This document shows, piece after piece, positions 7,520 through 17,000 of a DNA stretch of 32,624 nucleotides. The translations under genes were made by a program, and so were the position numbers. Numbering within the stretch: position 1 is the stretch's first letter; each line of letters opens with the position of its first letter. A model generated the notes under the pieces. That model saw only the letters and a program-made list of their open reading frames with translations. It had not been told where the DNA came from and ran no database searches. The stretch is from SAR324 cluster bacterium (GTDB lineage Bacteria > SAR324 > NAC60-12), in the NCBI GenBank assembly GCA_014382365.1, contig JACNJW010000068.1:1-32624 (forward strand), given 5' to 3'.

Positions 7520-8320
7520 TTAACGGGAATTTTTATAGAGCTGAAGATACTCTTCCAGAATTTGTTCTGCCGGCAAATTCATTGCTTCAACATAACAAGC
7601 CAGATAACCCTTTAAATATATTTCTGAAGAAAAGATATCAAAATTTTCATCTTCGATTGCCTTGAGATAGGTACTGCGAATACAGGTTATCTTAACAAGT
7701 TCATCCAGTGTGATCAATTTTAACTGCCTGATTTGTTTTAAAACAGCACCATTGAAAATCAGCTTACCTCCATATGCTTTGAGAGTAGCAAAATATTCAG
7801 TAAGGCTCAGTTCTGCCTGTTCATTTTTGGCAGCAAGGTTGAGGTAATAATCTTGCCGCTCCAGATGTGTTTGACCAACATCATCTAAGGTATTATTTTG
7901 ACTGAGATCATTATTCTTTTCCTCAAACCCTATATTATTTTTAATTTCAGGTTGGCTCTCAGTTTTAGAAGTTTTCCAGGAAAATCTGCTCGAGTTATTT
8001 TCTTCAGATTTTAAAAAGCTCTCTTTTAGAGTTGAGGTTTTTTCTGTTGCCGGAGTAATTTGTTCCAGAAGTTCATCATCATATTTTGCTCTGGCTATTG
8101 GATTTGCCAGAATCATAAATGCCTGACTGAACCTGAGCAGTTTATCCTCAGTTATTTCCTCCGGCAACAATGAATAAGCAGCAAGTGCCTCAAGATGAGT
8201 TTCTTCCAGTTTTGCTTCGTAAGCATTGCGGATTTCCATCAATGCTGCTGTGTTCGGGACTTCAAGCAACTGGTAATAATTTTCTTCATCCAAAATCTGA
8301 GATTTTGCAATAACAGTCAT
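7520..8320 (-). CDS. J-domain-like protein with C-terminal RodZ-type HTH
   Basis: The 266-residue protein has two recognisable parts. Residues about 14-82 resemble a DnaJ domain (YYQLLEVPNTAALMEIRNAY at the start, FSQAFMILANPIARAKYD at the end), but the HPD tripeptide needed to stimulate Hsp70 is absent. A charged low-complexity linker follows. Residues about 190-262 match the HTH_25 fold of RodZ (LKLITLDELVKITCIRSTYLKAIEDENFD, then IYLKGYLACYVEAMNLP). No membrane segment follows the HTH, unlike RodZ. The start overlaps the end of the upstream ATPase gene by four bases (ATGA), so the two are co-translated. A role in partner binding or cell organisation with the ATPase is inference. Confidence 0.8.
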   Translation of the reverse strand: MTVIAKSQILDEENYYQLLEVPNTAALMEIRNAYEAKLEETHLEALAAYSLLPEEITEDKLLRFSQAFMILANPIARAKYDDELLEQITPATEKTSTLKESFLKSEENNSSRFSWKTSKTESQPEIKNNIGFEEKNNDLSQNNTLDDVGQTHLERQDYYLNLAAKNEQAELSLTEYFATLKAYGGKLIFNGAVLKQIRQLKLITLDELVKITCIRSTYLKAIEDENFDIFSSEIYLKGYLACYVEAMNLPAEQILEEYLQLYKNSR

Positions 8321-9264
8321 AAGGTCAATTGTGTCATGAGTTTGTTTTTTGCCGCCTTTTCAGGCTCAGCTTGTTGGATTGCTTTACAGATACTTCTCAG
8401 CTGTCTCATCGGAGTACAGTCCGGATAGGCCACAGACAGGGGCTTCCTTTCTAAAACAGATTTTCTGACAGCCTCATCGTGGTCAATATACCCCAGGAAT
8501 TCAACATTCAGGTTGAAAAACTTCAAACAGGCTTTTTCCATAGATGGTCCAACCAGTTTGTCACGCTCTGTACGAACTTGATTTAGTATCATTCTAGGTG
8601 TGAATAAGCTTAGCTGTTCTTCAACAAAAACTGCTGCACTACCACCTAACATCCTTAAATAGTTTATGAGTTCTTTTGGTGGGGTGTTGACGTGATGCTG
8701 GTTGTCCTTTCGTAAGATGGGCGCGACTGCAGATTTTAAACCGAAAGATTTACTGTTATGAAATAATTGACGAAAAAAAGAATTTTTTATAAAACGATAA
8801 GCATTTTCTATTGAAGTTGGTTCGGGGATGACCACCATAATCTGAGAATCTGCCAGCAGGAAAAAATCTACTGTGTTGTAGGCTGTACCTGCACCCAGAT
8901 CGATGACAATATAATCTGCATCCAACTGTCTCAAGGCTGAGAGGAAACGCCGTTTTTGAGTGTGTTTCAAATTTGCAATTTCAACACCGTCTCTGGCGCC
9001 ACTGATTAGACTCAGTCCTGGAATTTTTGTAGGAATTAATAAATTTTCAATGTCCAGAACCTCTCTTTCGATGAACTCAGAAAGGCCTTTGGTTGGATTG
9101 TCTACTCCAAGCCAGGTGTGAAGATTTGCACCACCTAAATCTAAATCTGCGAGAATTACGTTATAACCACTTTGAGCCAGCATTATACCAAGGTTACCAG
9201 CGACAAAACTTTTGCCAACACCACCTTTACCTCCACCAACAGCAAAAATTTTCTTTGGTACCAT
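8317..9264 (-). CDS. MinD/ParA-family P-loop ATPase
   Basis: The 315-residue protein has the deviant Walker A motif of the family (KGGVGKS at residues 13-19), switch I ADLDLGGAN at about 40-48, and a Walker B-like YIVIDLGAGT with VIPEPTSIENAYRF afterwards. It most resembles the MinD/FlhG group, which uses ATP-dependent dimerisation at a surface to position other factors. There is no obvious C-terminal amphipathic membrane-targeting helix of MinD type. It is followed, with a four-base overlap, by the J-domain/HTH protein, which may be its partner. It is not beside minC, minE or flagellar genes, so the cargo is unknown. The ribosome binding site is weak. Confidence 0.88.
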   Translation of the reverse strand: MVPKKIFAVGGGKGGVGKSFVAGNLGIMLAQSGYNVILADLDLGGANLHTWLGVDNPTKGLSEFIEREVLDIENLLIPTKIPGLSLISGARDGVEIANLKHTQKRRFLSALRQLDADYIVIDLGAGTAYNTVDFFLLADSQIMVVIPEPTSIENAYRFIKNSFFRQLFHNSKSFGLKSAVAPILRKDNQHHVNTPPKELINYLRMLGGSAAVFVEEQLSLFTPRMILNQVRTERDKLVGPSMEKACLKFFNLNVEFLGYIDHDEAVRKSVLERKPLSVAYPDCTPMRQLRSICKAIQQAEPEKAAKNKLMTQLTL

Positions 9265-9428
9265 AGCGTTTTAAGTAAGCCAAAATAAGTTATTATACAA
9301 GCATGTATCAGCTAAAAGTGCAATTAGCTGGCCAATTGTGTGTAGAGAGAACCTGTCTAGCCTGCTTAAGGCCTATGGTTTGAGTTACTTAGAACTTGGT
9401 TGAAACTTGAAAAATGCTGAAATTATCA

Positions 9429-9458
9429 CTGTATATTTTACTAAAGTAATTTATACAG
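9429..9458. promoter_or_regulatory. 30-bp dyad in the 9265-9565 gap
   Basis: CTGTATA at 9429-9435 and TTACT at 9438-9442 are mirrored by AGTAA (9445-9449) and TATACAG (9452-9458), leaving a TT/TT mismatch in each arm and an AA centre. It lies between the divergent MinD-like and lipoprotein genes. It could be an operator or a cruciform; without a T-run it is not a standard terminator. Otherwise the 301-base gap shows no gene that I can support. Confidence 0.4.
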
Positions 9459-9565
9459 GAGTCGATATTCAGAACAGATGGTATTTTATGTTCTCTTCAG
9501 AAATTAAACTATAAATGGAGAGAAAACTGTATATATACTTTATCTGTAGATTAAATTACATATTT

Positions 9566-9940
9566 ATGCGCATATTCTATGTTTTTCTGATATTAATATT
9601 GACAGCCTGTTCAGGTACTGCACCTGAATTCCCGAGTCAATCGTTCCGGAGCCGTCTGGGAGAGGGGGACAGTCATATGGGGTGGAGTCTAAACTATTTT
9701 GACAGCTGGCAGAAAGGTCTGCAGCCGCGTTACCTCCAGCTTGCTGAACGACATACTATCAGCGCAATAAAATTGTTTGCAAATTTGGAGTCGGATACAT
9801 CTCCACGTATAAGTGAGTTCTATGTGGTGCGCGAACGCCGCACCAGAAGCTGCAGATTATTAGCCGAATTGCAGTTTACTGCCAGTAATTATGGACATAA
9901 GTTGAGCTCCGTTACACCAGACGGATGTATGTATTTTTAG
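9566..9940 (+). CDS. Small lipoprotein of unknown function
   Basis: From the ATG at 9566 the protein has 124 residues. It begins MRIFYVFLILILTAC, a short lipoprotein signal with lipobox LTAC and Cys15 as the lipidated residue. An ATG at 9515 is in frame but would add 17 residues in front of this signal, so I prefer 9566; neither has a strong ribosome binding site. The mature part is about 110 residues, with several aromatic and Arg residues and two further cysteines (RSCRLL and DGCMYF) that could form a disulfide bond in the periplasm. No family is recognised. It is convergent with the TPR protein gene. Confidence 0.6.
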   Translation: MRIFYVFLILILTACSGTAPEFPSQSFRSRLGEGDSHMGWSLNYFDSWQKGLQPRYLQLAERHTISAIKLFANLESDTSPRISEFYVVRERRTRSCRLLAELQFTASNYGHKLSSVTPDGCMYF

Positions 9941-9975
9941 TGAGACAGCTTTGTTGAGACAAGATCTAGGAACTG

Positions 9976-11523
9976 TTAGTTTTGGGCCGTCTCTGACTTA
10001 ATTCCTTTTTTGTAGGCAACACCCTCCTGAATGCGCAAACTTTCTGCCTGATAACGATCTGATGCTTTTTGATCACCAGTTTCTGCATAGTAGGTACTAA
10101 TTGAATCAAGCAGTTTAAGTTCACCTTTTACATCATCCAGCTGTTGTTTGATTGCCAGGTGCTCCTTGTAAGTTGCCACAAGGTCCTGATTATTATTCAG
10201 CGTTCTATGTGCCTCCTCTATTCTATCATAGAGCGGATCCATTGCAGAAATATTAACACGTTGCCGATTGTAGTTCAGCAAATCATGAAGCAGGGGCAAA
10301 GCCTCACCGTAGGAATTTTTATCTTCCAATGTTTTTACAATTCCATCCATAACACTTGCATAATCGGTCTGCACTGTTTCACCATGTAGAGTCGATTCCT
10401 GGCTGCTCTTTGCTGCAGTTTTAGGTTCAACAATTTCGGCAGTAATTGAAAACTCCTCTTTGGATTCTAATTCAATTCCCAACCTTTCTGCCAAATGCAT
10501 CACATTTTGACTTGGTAGCAGATTTTGTTCATTTAACAGAGTCAGGTAGCTTTCCAGGCCGGCTTTAGCTTCTTCCAATCTGCCTGCTTCACAAGCTGTT
10601 GTTGCCAGTTTTAATAAGGCTTCTGCTTCTGCAGTACTTTCTTCAAAAAGAGGTGTTTTGTCTACAGGCCTCAAAGCAGAATCATCTTCCCAGCTGTTCA
10701 TTTCTGCAGGCGAAGCAGATTTTAGATTATCAAAAACATCCTCTTGCTCTGTTTCAGCAAGAGTTTCAGTTCCAGAAAGTTGAATGAGTTCATCTGCAAA
10801 AAGGTCATCATCGAATTCAACCAGTGGCTCCATTGTCAAATCTTCTGTTTGTTTTTTTTGTGCCTGATGTTTGCGGGACAGTATTTCAAGAGCCTCTTCA
10901 CCCGCCCCAAGTTTTCGCTCATGCTGAACTCCATCACTGCTTACAGGTTCAGGATGTTCCGGTTGTTGCTGAAGAGCTGGCGGCAAATTTGCGACCGCTA
11001 TTTCTTCTTCAGTCTGGTCAGTCTGCAGGCTTTTTGCGTTTGAACTTAAAGTGACTTTTACCTGCTCCACCTCATCAAGTTCTTCAGAAAAATTTTCAGC
11101 TTCATTTGTTGTTCCTGCTTTATCATATGCTTCTGATACGAAACCGGGTTTTGTTAATTTTAAAGAAGAAGATTCTGAATCGCTGGCATTCGGGGCAGAA
11201 GTACTCAGGTTGAATTTTTTGCCGAACTCCTCAAAAGTGTAAGCGTCAACACCGGCAATTTGATTTGCGGAACCAGTTGGTTTTTGTGTGTCTGTTGAGC
11301 TGACACTGTTTTTTGATATTTCTGAATCACGAAATGGTGCCGAAGAAAGGCTAAGTTCAGGTTGAGTTACAACGGTAGTTATTCTTTTTAATACAAGCCA
11401 GATGCAGACTGTTGCCGTGATCAGGACCAGTGTGCTGACACCAATTTGCCACGAAAATTGAAAGATGTAAAATTCAAAAATCAGGAAAACAACAGCAAAT
11501 ATTATTTTTTTGATGATCTTCAT
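9976..11523 (-). CDS. Membrane-anchored TPR protein, FimV-like in layout
   Basis: The 515-residue protein starts with two membrane helices at about residues 7-24 and 28-46, joined by a very short loop. A long acidic, Ser/Thr/Glu-rich region of low complexity follows (about 50-300). The C-terminal 210 residues are helical and contain TPR-like repeats, for example EAEALLKLATTACEAGRLEEA and DLVATYKEHLAIKQQLDDV. The arrangement recalls FimV/TPR scaffold proteins of the envelope, but there is no LysM domain and I cannot assign a family. It is the last gene of the minus-strand series after era, 74 bases downstream. Confidence 0.65.
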   Translation of the reverse strand: MKIIKKIIFAVVFLIFEFYIFQFSWQIGVSTLVLITATVCIWLVLKRITTVVTQPELSLSSAPFRDSEISKNSVSSTDTQKPTGSANQIAGVDAYTFEEFGKKFNLSTSAPNASDSESSSLKLTKPGFVSEAYDKAGTTNEAENFSEELDEVEQVKVTLSSNAKSLQTDQTEEEIAVANLPPALQQQPEHPEPVSSDGVQHERKLGAGEEALEILSRKHQAQKKQTEDLTMEPLVEFDDDLFADELIQLSGTETLAETEQEDVFDNLKSASPAEMNSWEDDSALRPVDKTPLFEESTAEAEALLKLATTACEAGRLEEAKAGLESYLTLLNEQNLLPSQNVMHLAERLGIELESKEEFSITAEIVEPKTAAKSSQESTLHGETVQTDYASVMDGIVKTLEDKNSYGEALPLLHDLLNYNRQRVNISAMDPLYDRIEEAHRTLNNNQDLVATYKEHLAIKQQLDDVKGELKLLDSISTYYAETGDQKASDRYQAESLRIQEGVAYKKGIKSETAQN

Positions 11524-11597
11524 TGTTGCAGGTATTTTTTGTTTAGTCAGGAATCTGCTGTGAAAATAATAAATTTAAATATAATAATTTCAATAAG

Positions 11598-12539
11598 TTA
11601 GTCAAGTCCAAGAGTTCGTAGATGATGTGCATTGTGAGACCATTGTTTTAAAACCTTCACGTAAAGTGCTAAATGAACCTTGTTTCCCAGCAGGCGTTCT
11701 ATTTTTTTACGTGCTGCAGTTCCAATACTTTTCAGCATTGCACCTTTTTTACCGATAATAATTCCTTTTTGCGAATTACGTTCTACAAATATATTACAGG
11801 CTATTTTGATGCATTTTGGGTCATCTTCAAATTGCTCCACTATGACGGCTACAGAATAAGGTATCTCCTGCTGTAGTCGTATGAAGAGTTCTTCGCGTAC
11901 AAACTCACTGGCAAGGAAACGTTCTGAAACATCTGTTACCTGGTGTCTTTCAAAGTAAAAAGGATGAACAGACAGGTATTTTTTCACAGTCTCAACTAAA
12001 TGCTCAACATTTGTTGACTTCAAAGCTGAAACTGGCACTATCTCAGCAAAGTCAGCAATTTTGTCCAATTTGGCTATACTGACCAAAGCCTGCTCCTGAT
12101 GTATTGTATCAATTTTATTCAAAACTAACACGGTACGTTTTTCTTTTCCGGACAACATTTTCAGAATTTCCTGATCTTCAGGATTCAAAACTGAGGGTCC
12201 GTCTTTTATTAATGCATTTGCAGTTAAGGGCTCAACTATCCACAAGTTTAAATCAGTATCACGTAGGGTTTCAGTAGCATATGCAACTATTTTGCGGTTG
12301 AGTAGTTTGTCTGGACGATGAATTCCGGGAGTGTCTATAAAAACAATCTGTGTGTTCTGATCTGTCCTGATTCCAAGAATCCGGTTTCTGGTTGTTTGAG
12401 CTTTGTGTGCTGTGATAGATACTTTTTGACCAATTAACTGGTTCAGCAAAGTTGATTTTCCAACATTTGGACGCCCGATTATTCCAATGAATCCACAGTA
12501 TTGCTCTGAATGATTATGTCCGTTTTTATTGTGCTGCAT
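11598..12539 (-). CDS. era: GTPase Era
   Basis: Era binds the 3' end of 16S rRNA and helps the late assembly of the 30S subunit. The GTPase motifs are clear: GRPNVGKST at residues 22-30 (G1), the TT of the switch I region, DTPG (G3), NKID (G4) and SAL (G5). The C-terminal KH domain follows, with IIIGKKGAMLKSIG as its GxxG loop, and the protein ends with VKVLKQW...LRTLGLD, typical for Era. The length of 313 is normal, with a slightly extended N-terminus. The start is 19 bases after the Ppx stop, so the genes are probably co-transcribed. Confidence 0.96.
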   Translation of the reverse strand: MQHNKNGHNHSEQYCGFIGIIGRPNVGKSTLLNQLIGQKVSITAHKAQTTRNRILGIRTDQNTQIVFIDTPGIHRPDKLLNRKIVAYATETLRDTDLNLWIVEPLTANALIKDGPSVLNPEDQEILKMLSGKEKRTVLVLNKIDTIHQEQALVSIAKLDKIADFAEIVPVSALKSTNVEHLVETVKKYLSVHPFYFERHQVTDVSERFLASEFVREELFIRLQQEIPYSVAVIVEQFEDDPKCIKIACNIFVERNSQKGIIIGKKGAMLKSIGTAARKKIERLLGNKVHLALYVKVLKQWSHNAHHLRTLGLD

Positions 12540-12558
12540 GAGTTTATTTTTTTTATGT

Positions 12559-13593
12559 TTAAATTTTATGTTTTTTGGGAGGTCCAGTAATCATAAACAT
12601 TTTTATTTCCGCCATTGCTTTGTTGACTTCCAGACTGGCCATCCGCAACAATAATGCTTCCTTCAAACCAAAAAAAGGAAAGCTGACTTTTGTGGTTTTT
12701 AATTCGCAGCCGATAATGCGAAATACTGCCAATGCGAGGTTAAATACTTCTACCTGCTGCGAACCAAGTTTCCATTGAGCTGTTTGTTCTGCAGGAGTCT
12801 GTTTGCTCAAAATTTGTTCTGACAGTAAGTACTCCGACCAGTCTAGGCTAAGCCAGTTTTCTGTTACAAATTGTTTCTTCTCATCGGTGCTTGTAGCTTG
12901 AGTCATTTGCAGAAAGATGCGGGCAAAAGTCTTTGCATTTCCACCGGTCAGAATCAGGTTTGAACCTTCCTGCAATTCTGACTTGCAGACATTCAGCAGT
13001 GGTCCCAGTTTCTGCTGAAGACTGGACTCAAGTTCCTGCACAGGATTGTTAATTTTATGCAAACGAAGAGTGCCGATATCAAAACTGTGTCTGAAATAAG
13101 AATCATTATTTAAGTTGTTTTTTGACTCCAAAAGTGAAATTTCCAAACTGCCGCCTCCCAAATCTACCAAGATAGTTTGTCTTAACGGATAGTTCTTGCG
13201 CATTTTTGCAGGCATGATGGCTTTTATTCCTTCTAGTAAACTACAAAGCTCTTCACTTCCGCTGAGGATGTTGACAGGATGTAGAATCGAGGATTCGAGG
13301 CGTGAAACAACTTCATCTTGATTTGCAGCATCTCGCATTGCACTGGTGGCTGACAGTGATATCCGGATTTGTTTAAACCTTTCTGTTTCTTCAAGCAGGA
13401 GTTTGACTGCTATTTGTAATTGTTGAATTTTTTGCTCAGAAATTTTACCGGACTCAAAAACCACATCTCCTAAACGCAAATGTATACTCCAGCGTTCGAG
13501 CACATGTAACTCTCTTGAGTTCTTTAACTGCCCAATAATCATGCGAACTGCGTTGCTGCCAATTTCTATTGACGCAAATCTCAGGAGATTCAT
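12559..13593 (-). CDS. Ppx/GppA family phosphatase
   Basis: This protein of 344 residues belongs to the Ppx/GppA family of the actin-like ATPase superfamily, whose members hydrolyse polyphosphate or the alarmone pppGpp. Visible motifs are the N-terminal phosphate loop ASIEIGSNAVRMIIG, the segment ISLSATSAMRDA, the ILSGSEELCSLLEGI motif with the usual catalytic Glu region, and VDLGGGSLEISL as second phosphate motif. There is no C-terminal HD domain as in long Ppx proteins, so it is the short form. Whether polyphosphate or pppGpp is its substrate cannot be told from sequence. It lies between the HIT gene and era on the same strand. Confidence 0.88.
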   Translation of the reverse strand: MNLLRFASIEIGSNAVRMIIGQLKNSRELHVLERWSIHLRLGDVVFESGKISEQKIQQLQIAVKLLLEETERFKQIRISLSATSAMRDAANQDEVVSRLESSILHPVNILSGSEELCSLLEGIKAIMPAKMRKNYPLRQTILVDLGGGSLEISLLESKNNLNNDSYFRHSFDIGTLRLHKINNPVQELESSLQQKLGPLLNVCKSELQEGSNLILTGGNAKTFARIFLQMTQATSTDEKKQFVTENWLSLDWSEYLLSEQILSKQTPAEQTAQWKLGSQQVEVFNLALAVFRIIGCELKTTKVSFPFFGLKEALLLRMASLEVNKAMAEIKMFMITGPPKKHKI

Positions 13594-13624
13594 TACTTGA
13601 AAAATAGTAAAAAAATTGTAATTA

Positions 13625-14029
13625 TCAAAGGCAATTTCTTATTTTTGCTCCCACTTCTTGCATTTCTCCTTCTGCATATTGGATATGTTCCCGAAAAGGC
13701 CCGGGACTTCCTTTGGCTCGCGGCAAAATATGGAAGTGGACATGCTCTATCTCCTGACCAGCGTTTATACCGTTGTTCAGGATTAAATTATAGTCAATTC
13801 CATTGAAAGCAGTACTGACAGCTACTGCTACACGTTGCATTGTAGACATTAATGACATCGCCTGTTTTGCTGGTAAATCCTCCAGCCGCTTTACAGCAAG
13901 TTTGGGGACAACCAGTGTATGCCCAGCTGCACTTGGCATGATGTCTAAGAATGCAATCTCTGAATCAGTTTCAATAATTTTTTCACAAGGAATTTCACCT
14001 TGAATAATTTTGGTGAATATCGAAGCCAT
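13625..14029 (-). CDS. HIT family protein (HINT type)
   Basis: This protein of 134 residues shows the histidine triad HVHFHILPR near residues 97-105, whose middle His is the nucleophile in nucleoside phosphoramidate or dinucleotide hydrolysis. The N-terminal FTKIIQGEIPCEKIIETD and the AGHTLVVPKLAVKRLEDL segment fit the HinT branch. Substrate and role are not known for most bacterial members. The start ATG (14029) is convincing; the divergent peptidase-like gene may begin within or just outside this gene. It is the first gene of the HIT-ppx-era-TPR series. Confidence 0.92.
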   Translation of the reverse strand: MASIFTKIIQGEIPCEKIIETDSEIAFLDIMPSAAGHTLVVPKLAVKRLEDLPAKQAMSLMSTMQRVAVAVSTAFNGIDYNLILNNGINAGQEIEHVHFHILPRAKGSPGPFREHIQYAEGEMQEVGAKIRNCL

Positions 14030-17000
14030 TTAGTGCTTTCAGGTTACAGGTTTAAGCTTTCAGGTTTGAAATTAAAGTTTCAAATCTCGCGAAGTTTCAA
14101 ATCTCGTAATTTGCTACTTTTAATCTTTGTTTACGGAGTACAGTTATTATTTTCAGTTCAGCTTTTATCTGCAAAATCTCTTGGCCCAGCCAAGGTTCCT
14201 CACTATATAATTGATGTTTCTTATGACCACGATAAGACACTTCTTGAGGGAAAAATGCAAGTCCGTTTCACTAGAAAGGCTTATCCAGCCCACGAATTAT
14301 TATTTGCCTTGCCGGGAAACCGGTTTAGTTTTCAAGATGTACGAGGCACACGTAAACATAAAATAGTGCCAGTCTTCTCCTTGCGTCGTTTTCAGGACAA
14401 TCTAGAAGATCCAAAATCACCGACAGGTTTCAGTCACGGAAGTCTTGAAATTACTTCAGTACGTATGTTTTCTTCAAAGTCCGAAGCAGCAACACAAGCA
14501 TTAAAGTATTCATGGGAAGAAAATCCTGATCTGGAAATTGGTTATTCTACTGCAAAGGGTTTACTGCGTGTATTACTACCAGAAAATATACCGCAGACAA
14601 AAGGTTTTCCAGGCCAATCTACTGTGCTGATTGAGTTTTCAACAAAGTTTCCTGAACATGCTCAGGAAGGTGCAGTTAACGGTATGTTGATGACAGCAAA
14701 TTGGCATCCAAAGTTGCTGAATTGGAATGAGGATATTAGTCCAAATGCAGAAGGCTGGGAAACTACCGGAGATCTTCCATCTCCTGCAACTTTTGAAATT
14801 AAATGGAAAGCAGCCCAGGCGGGTGTTTTAATCACTACTCCTGCTCATCACAATTTAAAAGCCGGGCAGTCCGTCACTCTGCCGATATTAAAGAAACCGC
14901 TTAAAAGCTTCCCGCTGATTTTTTCGAAAGTTCATCAACAATACTCTGCAACAAAAGGAGTAGCAACACAGTCAAACATCACAAAACATCAGACTTCACA
15001 GCAACTTTATCAATTGAGCTCATTTTACCTTTCAGGTCATGAACGCAGAGCGGCACTCCTTGAAAAATGGACAACACTGTTCATGGAGTTTGCAGAAACT
15101 CGTTATGGCCTTAAATCTCCATGGCAATCTATTAAGCTAGTTGCTGTTGAGGCAGAATATCAACAGGTTGATGTCATCAACAATTTAATTTTGGTACCAC
15201 TTCCAAACTACAAACGGTCTGAATTCCTTGATCGGCAGGCGCTAGGTTTCTTGACAAGAAGGTTGGGCCAACTTTGGTTTGGCGAATCAATCTGGAGTGA
15301 TCAGGATACACAACAGTGGTTAAATTTGGGAGTTCCTTCTTTTCTAGGACTGCGCTTTTTTCAACAAAAATATGGCTCAGATGCAGGTATATTTGATGCT
15401 ATTGACTGGTTGAATCCCCGTTACCGGGAACATTATTTTGAAAATATGGCAAATTCAGTTTCGCCAAAATTAAGTTATCCAATCCTCTCTTCTTTCCGAA
15501 ATAATCCTGATTCTCAAAAATATCTACAGACACTGACTTATAAAACTGCAATGGTTCTTTCCATGTTGGAATACATGCAGGGGAAAAGGAGTTTTAAGAA
15601 AGGACTTCAGCATTTTTCTGTAAAATATCAGCAAAAGTCTGTAAGTCAACAGGAGTTTCAGGAGTCGATGGAAAAGTTTAATCAGCCGCAACTAAGGTTA
15701 CAGTCTCTACCTACAGTAAGTCCATATGATGCAGACGGTGCAGGTTCATTGCAATGGTTTTTCTCACAGTGGTTCAGGACTGTCCAGACTTTGGATTATA
15801 GTTTTGAAGAGTCGAAAACTAAAACTCTAGCAGACGGCAGGTATGAAACTGAGATTATAATTAATAAAAATGGGGTGGCAAAAATGCCGGTTGTTGTTGC
15901 ACTCAGGACAAAAGACGGTAGAGAAATTCGCAGGCTGCTACCCGGCATTAAACAACAGGAATCGGTACTCTTTCTAACAGACAGTTTTCCGGAAAAAGTT
16001 TCTCTTGATCCAGAGGAAGAGTTACTGGAAACATCTCGTATTAATAATCATTCTTTCAGTTTTATTCGCTATCGTTTTGGTTTTGACTGGCAAAAACAAC
16101 GTGAACATTTAGTACTTCTGGTACCGGGATTTGGTAACAATGCTATAGATGGAAATTCAGTTGGAATTGGTATCCGCTACAGATTTGATGACTATCGTCT
16201 CTATGCAATTCCAGGTTATGGGACAAAAAATAAACGTGGGCTTTACATCTTTAATCTTGATCGAAATAATATTGGAATGCATGGATTGGAGGCTGGTTTC
16301 AGTGTCAGTGAATACGGCGGAGTTCGTTCTCAGGGCATCCGGGCAACCTACAAACCTGCTCATGATCCTGGTGAACTGGAATATTCTTTCCGCTCAAGTT
16401 TTTACCGTGAAATTCTGTTTTCTACCAGTGACAATTCTGAAGGTAGTTCAATTGTAGATTCCGGAAAATCAAATACTTTTCTGCTGGAACATTCCGGTGC
16501 TTACAGTCCCAAAGATTATTATGAAATTAACTGGGATATTTGGAATGAACAGCCGTCATTGGAATTGGAGAGCGATTTTTCTTATGTACGCTGGCAGGCT
16601 ACATTGGGACAGATACTGCGTGTGGGCCACAGAAAATGGTTTGAGCTGGACCTGATTCATGCTGCTACTTCAGGTGAAACACCGCTGCAGAAAAAATTTC
16701 AATTGGGCAGTCCTACTGTCTTACGGGGATATCCACAGCAAACGGTTTTGAGTGATGATCACCTGCTGGTCTCAAGATTGGATTTTAAGTTTCCTTTGAT
16801 CACAGCACCTTTGTGGGGAATCGTGAGTGCTTTTAAAATCCAGGGCACAATTTTTTATGATCAAGGTAAAATATGGTCTGAAAACATTACATTTGAAAAA
16901 GCAAAACAACGAAAAAATGCTGGACTTGGTATCGAGTGGACAGTTGATACTGCTTCATTGTTTCAGGTTCCATTAAAATTTGAAGTTGCCTTTCCATTAA

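Noticed and set aside
9429..9458. LexA (SOS) box reading of the dyad CTGTATA...TATACAG
   Set aside because: The two outer half-sites are 22 bases apart rather than the 8 of CTGT-N8-ACAG, so it does not fit the E. coli-type LexA site.
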